NCBI GenBank assembly: GCA_003868215.1 | Contig: QWDQ01000001.1 | Location: 186,001 to 250,000, forward strand | DNA length: 64,000 nt | Direction of reading: 5' to 3' | Source of the DNA: Pseudophaeomoniella oleicola | Lineage: Eukaryota > Ascomycota > Eurotiomycetes > Phaeomoniellales > Phaeomoniellaceae | Part shown: piece by piece, positions 51,665-61,163 of the stretch | How positions within the stretch are numbered: position 1 is the first letter of the stretch | Layout of the letters: every line of letters begins with the position of its first letter | Program-made: the position numbers and the translations under genes | Notes under the pieces: generated by a model | The model's database searches: none | Seen by the model: the letters and a program-made list of their open reading frames with translations, nothing else | Told to the model about the DNA's origin: nothing

Positions 51665-53986
51665 TACCGCTGATGACCTTCTCACTCTTTCCAAGAGATT
51701 TAATGGTGATGGTTGCGGTCTCAAGATGAACGCAGTTGTTTAGATGTTGTCCAAGTAAGCAAGTTTAATTCGATTTACTTCTGGAAGGCAGCGAGAGAGC
51801 CGGTTGCTTTTGGGGTCTTCTAATGTGTACGGTTGTTGCTACACTGAACTGGATAGCCCATAGCCCAAGATTCATTCGAATGTTCTCCGTGTAGCCATTA
51901 ACGGCTTCGACGATATCAATTAGAGATGCAGAGTAGGTACAGATCCTTGATGTCGATCGGGCCGACCATCAAACAGACTTTCGAGCTGCATTCACGCGAG
52001 GACAATGATTCGCGGATAAAATCTGCCCAGTGTCGCAGCAACATGAGTGAGTACCAAGTGTATGAGCGGCTATGAGGTTACGGGAGGAAGGGGACCAGCT
52101 GGCCAACTCTCTCAGGCGGCTGAACTGTCTTTACATAATCGTCTGGGGCCATGTCCGTCGGTTTGTTGGACGAAGACAATTCGAAAAGTGTCGCGTCGTG
52201 GGAGGTGGTGTGCAGGGATCAGGTCTAAGCGTGTGTTGTTACCGTAGCCCATCCTCTTCCTCGTCCTCATCTTCATCCTTCTCCATTTCGACTGCTCCGC
52301 ATTTCAGGTTTCATTTCTTCCATCTTGGGTGGGTTGCCTGCATTTACCCCGTTTGGTGGGATGCGAACCAAATTGGCCGGGATTTTTGGCATGATTGAGA
52401 CTATGAAAAGGAAGTCTTACCTGAGAAGAGTTCGCGATTGGTCAGGATCACTGATGTGGCTTGTCCTGGTGGCCTGAGTTCGGTATGGCTGCTCTCTCTC
52501 TCTCCCCTCTTCCTCAGATCCTGGGTATTTCGTAGATTTTTGGTATCTTTGAGGCCTACAAGTGCCGTGCAAGATGCGGAGCTGGAATCTATACAGCTTT
52601 GAAGCCTGTCCCGACATCAAAAACAGGACCCATGGTCTGCTCGAAGCAACCCATGCAGTTTAGGGTAAGCAGCCGTTGAAAAGTCAAGAGGATGAGGTCG
52701 CCAGGGTCATGCACAACATAACAAGTTCAGGGCCTTGCTACGCGATTTGCTCGTTTTGATGTCAGTTCTCATACCCCGGTCTCTGTTTCCTCTCCTCCTC
52801 TCCGAATTGAGGACATTCGTGACCCTTGAAGATGCTGGACTTCAGGATTCCTTTCCTCCCATCTACTCGACGCTCAGTGCCCTCTGGTTAAAATGTTTCG
52901 CTTGACGGTACTCTTCTGGCGGGTAGATCATTTGCTAGAGCCCTGAGGCAAGTAACAGAAAGCCGTCGATTCCCATTCGGTCTATTGAATGAGGCATCTC
53001 CAAGCACTCCACATGTACTTCTTAGCACTCGTTTCCCCGACACATCCTTTTATCAATGAGAGAAATCTCGAGCCAGTAGGGTATACAATATAAGCCAGGT
53101 ATCCGGCTAGGTCATTCCTCTCTCTAGTATGAAGAAGCATCGGTCGTGAGGTAGCCAGATACATCATGAGCATCAGGCATCGGCCGAACTGGCCCTCAAG
53201 GAAGTCCTATCTGAACACTTCGTCTGGTAAGCTCAGCAGGTCAGTGAATCTTTAACTGGTGGTCATGAGCACGAGGTACATACGGTACGTGCCGATCCTG
53301 GGCGTATTCGAAAGTCTAGGTCATTCACTGGGTATCGCTTGCTTCCGAAGTCTAGCAAGGATCGTACCTGCTTTTCCTGTACTACTTCACCCCACTCTGT
53401 ATTTGTCAAACCCTGGTTGAATATGCTGTGTTGGTGAGGCTGATAACATTTCCCCAGTTTTCATGTGTTGTTGTGACCACCTGATATGCAGGGGTTGAAC
53501 ACTAGCCCTTAGAGTCGCCCTCACTGGCCGGATGAATTGACCTTCCAAGCACCGGTTTGAGGGAAAAGAGACGGGTAGAACAAGGATTGGTTGCATTCAT
53601 TGATGGGCGTGAAGTTTCCTTCAGGCCTGAATCGAGGAAATATATTCATTCATCTAAATGTAAATATACAGCCCTCCAGAAAATCATCCGGCATGTGACT
53701 CGAGCACTGGTAGCAAGCCGCCTAACCAGTGAGGGAGATACTGAGAATCCGCTCACATTTTCAAAGACCCGTATATACCGAGCATCAAGACAAGCACATC
53801 ATGCTAGCTGCGGAGAAGGATAACGAAGCGCCAACCGGCTGTATGCAGAACAATGCATCCATGATCTGACGCTGAAACGCTGTGGTATCACGAAGGACAG
53901 AAGTAAAAATTCAAAATTGCCATGCTAGGAGCTGGCGAGAAATGATTGCGCATGCCATGCCCGCGCTTTCGACTGAGCATTGGTAC
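51665..53986. other. 2.3-kb intergenic region
   Basis: It holds the promoter of the Zn2Cys6 gene at the left and the 3' flank of the MIT-domain gene at the right. CT-rich tracts occur near 52250-52290 and 52490-52510. No frame has family character, and I could not assemble a spliced gene. Confidence 0.45.
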
Positions 53987-56900
53987 TCAAGCCAACACCC
54001 ACTCACTCCCTCTCTTAATGAACTTATCAAGCAGTGTTCCTGCGTCGTTGAGGGCGAAACGACAAACATAAAACCCGAAGAATTCTGCTGCGTTCCTCGT
54101 GCTTAGTTCAAGGCCTACATGAGTCTTTGACGAGTACTTCAGTCCAGGATCCTCCACTTGGCGGGCTATCTGGTCTGAGAAGATGGTCAGCAAACGATAT
54201 TCGGCTTCAGCAATGACGGTTTGTTCTTACCTAGAATTTGTACTGCGTCAAACAAACGTGCTAAGGCTTCCATGTAGACAGCATTGGCTCCAGTATATTG
54301 TACGGCAGGAATGGTTCTCTTTATAGGACGGGTAGTGATGCTGGGTGTCATAGGTAGGCTGCTCAGCGTCAGCCCCTCCTTCGCCCCATCTTTCATTGCT
54401 GCAATCGACCCTGTATGGGAGAATCCCACACCAGAACTCTTGTTCCGTAGTTTCCGCCAGCCGGAATAAAAGGATTTGGTGGGAGCATTAGCATTCTTCG
54501 AAGCTAGGACCTCTGAGTTCGCATTTTCATCAACCGCCGTTGCACCTTTGAATAAAGATGTTGGGTTCTGGACACCCACTTCGTTTCCTAATTTCTTGGA
54601 AAGTACAGTTCTGACTTGTTCAAGCACTAATTCAAAGGCTTGCATCTCCTCGAGCACAGCGTCTGCATCAAGTGTATCCACTTTCGCAAGCTTTTGTAGG
54701 GCTGCAGTCAGCAGATCGCAACAGGCTATCTTTTCTTCGATGCCCTTGAGTTTGACGTTCTTGACGCGCCATACGTCACGCGGTATGAAAAGTTTCGTGG
54801 AGATATAGCCACCGCGGGGATGTGCAAGTGTCTGGTACAGGCACCTCATAAGCCAGAAGGGACGCAAGAGGAAGGATTCAGGACAGGGTTCAAGATGTAT
54901 TGGGGGAGCGGTAGATGCCTCCTGGTTAGAATTGGGACTAGCTGGAGACTTTGTATGGTCGTCGAAGATATTCATTCCGCCTGTTGGCAAACCATTCGTA
55001 GGAAAACCAATTCCGAACGGTGTAGAATTACCAGGCGCTCCACCGGCAGACGCTTTCCGGCCCTCTGTCCCAGGGTTGGAGCTGGTGGGCGTTATGGGTG
55101 AGATGTCCGATGGTTCAGGGGTAGAGACCGACAGGTTACGAGATTTTGCGATACCACTGAACGACCTGTTTTTGAGCATAGAGTCAGGGGCGGTTGTGAC
55201 TTTTGCGAGGGGTTTGTGGACCGAAGGCATGTTCAGGGTTCGCCCCTTACGATCCATGACACCATCTTCGGCGATTGAAGACATCACGAAATCGTTGTCG
55301 GCTGTAATATTGATTTCCGGCCCATCTTCATTCACTGTGGAGCGTTCTAGACTTGACAACGGGCCAGTGGCAGGTACGGGCATGGTATATTGAGTCGAGG
55401 GAAGCAATGTGGCAGTCTTAGGCTCGTCGTTCGAACTAGATAAGTCCAAGGTAGATTCCGAGACCATGGGGACCTTCGCATTTTGATGTGTATCGATCGT
55501 AAGCTGTTTTGGGTTCTGCCCCGACAGACGTCGATCTCTGACACCAAGTACGCCATGGATTGTGAGGCTGGGAGGTCTTGAGAATCCCTGTCCTGGTGTA
55601 TTCCGCGCTGGCGAATCTGACTGGGCGGGGATTGGAGGTGGGGGAAGAGCAGACGCAGGTGGAGGACGAAGTGGAGGTAGCTTCTGCTTAGTCCCCAAAT
55701 TCACACTCTCGGTTGATGTCAAGGAAGTGTTCGCCGTATTTGAACCGAGCGAACTCGGCCATGTACGGCCTGAAAAGCCACTCGAATCCGACTGGCGCGG
55801 TAGGGCCGATTTTGTCTGGAGATCGAACTCAAATTCGTCGAGAGCGTAGCCTCTTGTCATCTCCTCTAAAAGTCGCTCTTCCTCCTCTTCCTCGTCGTCT
55901 AGATAGTCATGCTCTTGAGACGGCTCTTGTTGGTTCCTTATTAGCTCATCTTGTCGACGCCTGGTCTCTTCAATGTAGGCTGCCTCCATCTCGGCTTCTC
56001 GCACTCGTTGTTTCGCTATTTCTACATTTCGACGGTTTTGTAGTATGATCTCATCGACAGCTGGTGCTGGTTCAGGCTCATCCGCCATCTCGTAAGGGTC
56101 GTCATATGCCGCCTCTACTGCAGCATCAAGGGCGGCTTCGAACTCAGCTTCTGTTTCGTCATATCCGAACTGCTTCGGCAGCAACCTTCGACGGAAGCCC
56201 ATAGACGAGGTCCTAGAGTGAACAGACGTAGGTGAAGACCCGCCCGACTCGTCGATTGTATCAAGCCATGATGTTGATTCAGTGCTAGTCTCGCGCGAGT
56301 GGCCTGGATGATAATTTAGCTGATTCTCTGCCGATGGTGCCTCTGGCGCGCGATGACTCTCATTCGGCGATACTCCTCGCCTTGGAGACAGCGGTGCCGG
56401 CATGTACTCGGATTGCATTGGGGGAGCCAAGCCACGAGGAGTCTCAGATCGTTCTAAGTCCCGCATCTGTGACCGAGAGAAGTTTCTCGGCCCAATAACA
56501 GATTGACGGTCTGTGTTGTGATCATCGGCGAAAACTGACGGTACCAATGACTGATTGGACCGAGATCGAGCATGAACAGACCTTTGGTTCTGGTAGCTGT
56601 CGAGCTCGTCGCTTGCATTCACTATCTTCGTTGCTGTAGCTATTTCGATGACAGCTCCGTCATCCTCGTCATAATCCATAGAGCTACGGCTCTCGGCGCT
56701 GAGCGAAGCGTCGCTGACCGGTCGATCGGGAAGAGCCTTGCCTCCTGCAACTTGGTAGGCGGGATCGAGGTTTCGCAGCTCCTTGATCCGGTTCGTATAC
56801 GTAGTGCGCTAGCCGACTTGTTAGCAGAGTAAGGACATACTTCGTGCGAAACTGAATATCTTACAATCTGTTGGAGCTTCTTTCGGTCCTCCTCACCAGT

Positions 56901-57962
56901 GCTCTTAATCATCACTTGTTCTAATAGCGAGCAAGCGTCCTCGTAGGCTTCCATAGCACCCTCGAAGTTCTGAGCATTATCCAACAAAACGGCCGTGTTG
57001 GCCTTTTGTAGTGCCTTGGACAGCATCGTCTTTTGCGAAGGAGGTCTATGTTTCTTGCGATCACTACGCACTGATGAGACTGAACTCTCGTCAGTACCGG
57101 CACTTCCCTTGTTCCCTTCTCGGTTTCGTGAATGGCCGGTTGTAAGGGGGTTAAGGTCTTCGTCAACGGTCCTCTCCGAGCTAAAGCTACTTTGAGACTG
57201 GACAGCGCGTGAATGTAGAGACGGGTTTGATGCGACTTTCGTTTTCGATGCACTCGAATCGCCTGTAATGTTGCGAACAGTCGCAGTCGTATTGGAGGAC
57301 GCGGGTGAATTACCGGCCCATGTCGCTGCAAAATAGTCCGCTGATTCCACCGACCGAGCTGATGGCGTCGTGAAACCTGGAGTCGACGTACCCGAATTGG
57401 GCGCAAAACTTCTGCTCTCCTCGGGTTTGACCTGGGTCATCAGGTTGGGAGTGGACTCGGCAGTGTTTACGCGCTGATCAGTATTGACAGCTCTGGTTGG
57501 AGACGGACGTGGTTTTGTCAGAACATTTCTTCGTGGAGGCGAAGATTGGGCCGTAGCTAGTTTTGTGTCACCAAGGGCTGCCGACCCTCCAATACTCAGC
57601 CGGCGCGAGAAACTCCTCCTCCTCGTGTGTACCTTTTCACCTTCCACGTTGACCACCGGACCACTATTGGAGGCCCGGCTTGAAGCTGTAGATTGGGACC
57701 AGCGATTTAGACTCCCTACCCCCTCTCTGACTCCGCTGAAACTACCCAGTCTCTTGTGTGACCCTGAGCTCGGTCCTTCGTTGGCTGGAATGTTCTCCCC
57801 CAAAAGCGTCCTGCTGTTGTTGATGGTATTATGATCAGGAGTTGGCGCGCGAGCTTGCGACACAGAAGCAGCGCGCTTGATGGTAACAATGGAAGATGAT
57901 GATGTTGAGTTTGACCTTGAAGACTTTCGCCGATTCGCCTTTGCTGCGCTTGCGTCTAACAT
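53987..57962 (-). CDS. Large MIT-domain protein, mostly disordered
   Basis: Exons 57962-56865, 56808-54231 and 54174-53987 (introns both 56 nt) give 1287 residues. The first 300 residues are Ser/Thr/Pro/Arg-rich and disordered. A MIT (microtubule-interacting and transport) three-helix domain spans about 310-385 (MLSKALQKANTAVLLDNAQN; FEGAMEAYEDACSLLEQV), completed across intron 1 by TTYTNRIKELRNLDPAY. A long disordered region with an acidic coiled coil (about 545-610) follows. The C-terminal 300 residues look folded (FWLMRCLYQTLAHPRGGYIS; LKGIEEKIACCDLLTAALQK; AVYMEALARLFDAVQIL) and run into exon 3. MIT domains bind ESCRT-III tails, so a role in endosomal sorting or cytokinesis is possible. 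An upstream exon may exist because the codons before the ATG read DSPPR after a possible TATAG acceptor. Confidence 0.88.
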
Positions 57963-60873
57963 CCTTGGAGGGGAGTCCTATATGGGCCCGACAATAAGGG
58001 GTGCCGCACGAGACGAGGGTCGTCGCTGAATCCCAGGTCTCCTGAAACGCATCAATTCTATCGCAACCGAGATGGACGTACTAGCAACGATTCGGACCAG
58101 CGACCAATCACTGAAGGGAATTCGCTTGATCCAAGCGGAAGCGAAAGCGACGAAGCACCCCCAGGATGGCAATCAAAGCTCGCGCGTGTTTATGCAAATA
58201 CAATCTTGACAAACGCAAGAGGTTATGGACCAAACCTGGGCCTGTTGTCTCATGCACGGCAATGAGCGCCCAATGGTCGTGCGCACTGCCTCTTCGCTAT
58301 GGTGGCTATTCCTGAAACGCTGTCGGCTTCGAAATTTAGCTTCAGTCACCCCTCCATGACGATAAGGTCGTTACACCTGCAACCTTCGGAGAAATTTGGG
58401 GCAGAGATCTCTGATCTCTATATATATATTTCCTGGTTGTTCCTGAAAACACACACTTCACTTGCGGGCTTATGTCGAGGACAATTTGTTTTCGCAGCCT
58501 TGCGCGAAGACCAGCCAATTCCGAAAAGAAGCCAGCTTTCGCACTTCGCACGCCTTGTCCTTGTCGAAGGAACAGATAACAGCACGCGCGGATTGGTCGA
58601 CTAGGGGTCGTCGAGGTCAGATCAACTAACAAGCAGGTCGCCGGTAGGGACAAGAAGCGGTGGCCGAATTGTCGTGGGCGAACTCTCCTGAGAACCTAAG
58701 CGCCAGCAACGCTCAACATTCGACGTCGACTAGAGGCGCGCGACGAGGGAAAACCGACAATAGAAGAAAGAATATGCCTATACCATGAATACAGACTCTC
58801 GTAGCAAGGGGTCGAGCCTAATTGGTCGCAAGGGAGAAGAATTCCTCGTAGGTGTATGGAGGGAGCAGAGTCAGTTCAACCTCCTTAAGACTGTGGGGAA
58901 AATGCCCCGAGGGTATGTTTGCTCGGATGGAGCCCTCAACGACGTTTTCCAGATGAATTGCCAGAAGAACTTGTCCGGAACCCTGAATGAGGTATCCTAC
59001 ATTCCGCACGATAATGGCAACAGATGTTTACTATCTAATTACCAAAGTATCCTCGCCGAGAGCGCAGAGGGACATGATTTACCTCATCAGGAGAGAGTGA
59101 ACGACCACCCCATCTCTCTGCCAGTATTCTAACCCTGGCTCCCCTTACCGTACGGGCCTTAACAATGGCTTCCGATACACTTTCGAGATGCCGTCTCACT
59201 GACAAGTAGGGGGGACCACCTAAGCAACTACCGTAGTAAGGTCTATTTGTCTGTTACCCTTCATCTTCCAGTAGTGAATGAGACAGAGCGAGAGACCCCT
59301 GACCCAAGCACCAGGATCGCGTACTACGTAGTGGCCACCGAGGCGACTAGGCGTGAAGATAGACGAATAAGCGATGGGACTTCCCTTGCTAGCATAACCA
59401 CTAGAATCCACAAGACCAAGGGCTACTAGAGAGAAAGCGACAAGGCGACTTCGAATGACATGACTTACTACGTACCTACCTTTCCCTATGGATATAACAA
59501 TAACAATCACAATCACAATCATTTCGGCCCCTAAACTCAGTCGAGGTTGCAATTAGGTACCCAGCTAATAAATGTATGCTTCTGTTGTATTATATAGTAT
59601 TATATAGAGAGGGGTGGAGGTAGGGTACTACGTACATTGCTATCTCACAGGATACTACAGGCAATGATAATTAATGATAATCATAATAGTCTCGATAACT
59701 GGGCAGCAAATATTACAGTAGAATACTTTTTTCCCCTTTCAAAGAGGGCATTTACATGTATCTTCAAGGTGGTTAGTGTATGTGTCTCTTACGGGGTAAA
59801 AATGCTTAGGTATCTCTACTTGATCTACGAGCCTAGGAAACATCGAAGTTAATGACCTAGAAGAATATCTGCAGGTGCCCCCTAGAAGCGTACGTAGGCT
59901 TCCCCCTGATTGTTGCGTGTGTAAGTTACCTGATTATCGATAACGGCCCTATTGAGCCTCAGCATTCGGTAGCACCCGACCAATATCCGGAGGCGCTCAG
60001 ATCATCGAGCACTGGACAACTTGTTTGTGAGATGTTCCGAACGAGCTTCTCTTTAATTTGAGTCGATGTCTTGCAGCAGATTCCATGCGCATCAGAGTCG
60101 TGATGATTGATCACTGATGCCTCCTTCAACGACCGGTACAGATCACAGCATCACCAGGTTCTCTGAGAAAACCGTCGTGCCGGCTATCCACGAAAAGAGA
60201 AAGACATGCCTGAGGAAGAATTGATGGGAATCATCCTTGTCACCAGTGTGCGTCAACTGTGGACAAATGATTTGAGATGTTGATGTGAAGTGCTACATCC
60301 CAACCATTCAGCCTGGCTAGCATTGTGGTTGTGAGCCGAGAAGCACCCTCAATTCACCGGCATAACCTCGTTGGTTGTGTATAGACTGATCACGGAACAT
60401 GTCCTTCGCAATACTGCAATGGCAGTATTCGACAGATATGAATACTTGCGCGGAGGAAGAGCGTCATATCAGTATAGCCTGCTGGCGATTGGATGATGAC
60501 TTGACTGGATTCTCAAATATATTACTCTACTTGCTTATGCAATTTCGGTCTGCAGTGATAGTGTCCACAAAGGGCGGTCATAGCCGATCGATCATGCCAT
60601 GGGCGTGGTACGACGCAATTTCGAACTCCGATGGCTCTTTTTGTGACTGTTACAAATCAAATGGCGCACCGGGCGAGTCCTTTCCTTTTCCATGGATTTG
60701 TATGTGGTTCCTGTCCCTGTTGCCTCAGTTTTCGGCAAGAATCTGATGGTTTCCGATCGGAGGCGATACTGAGGACTGATAAGATCGCTTGGCGCTCCAG
60801 TGGACGCGAGACACCGAGACGCCTTGCCCGGATCCCCCACCATAAATGCTTTGCTTTGATGGCTTTTCGGTTG

Positions 60874-60885
60874 TACTACGTAGTA
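60874..60885. repeat. Perfect 12-bp palindrome TACTACGTAGTA, copy 4
   Basis: About 280 bp upstream of the 5-oxoprolinase ATG. Near copies lie at 59322-59333 (one mismatch) and around 59466 and 59627. Confidence 0.9.
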
Positions 60886-60944
60886 GACATACTCGCCAAT
60901 CGTCCAGAGAGAAGACCAGTGATCAATCGCTGAAGCATCCCAAA

Positions 60945-60951
60945 TATAAAA
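60945..60951 (+). promoter_or_regulatory. TATA box candidate of 5-oxoprolinase
   Basis: TATAAAA about 213 bp upstream of the start codon in an otherwise mixed sequence. Confidence 0.4.
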
Positions 60952-61114
60952 CCTTCCCTTCCGACAGATCGTGTGTCTTAATCCTCGAGGAAGAGAAGTT
61001 CTTCCATTGGTTCCGTCCTGCTTTCTTGATTTTAATTGCCATAATTCGGACTTGGCCTCCGCGGGGGTTATAACCTTGACATATCCTCAGACATCTATAT
61101 CAACATCTAATTCT

Positions 61115-61133
61115 CCCCCCCCCCCCCCCCCCC
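61115..61133 (+). repeat. C19 homopolymer in the 5-oxoprolinase leader
   Basis: Nineteen consecutive C end 30 nt before the ATG; likely length-variable and error-prone in sequencing. Confidence 0.9.
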
Positions 61134-61163
61134 ACCCGGAACCAAGGGGAATACAGCTACAAC

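Larger units (their letters stand above)
57963..61163. other. 3.2-kb gene-poor region between divergent genes
   Basis: The largest gap in the window. It must contain the promoters of the MIT-domain gene and of 5-oxoprolinase. It holds one perfect and several imperfect TACTACGTAGTA sites, an AATCAC-type short repeat near 59505-59520, a TATA candidate at 60945 and a C19 tract. A 115-codon ATG frame at 58785-59132 has no recognisable feature and is left uncalled. Confidence 0.45.

Noticed and set aside
58785-59132. 115-codon plus-strand ATG frame
   Set aside because: It has no family resemblance, no clear promoter and no splice continuation. It could be an orphan gene but cannot be supported.
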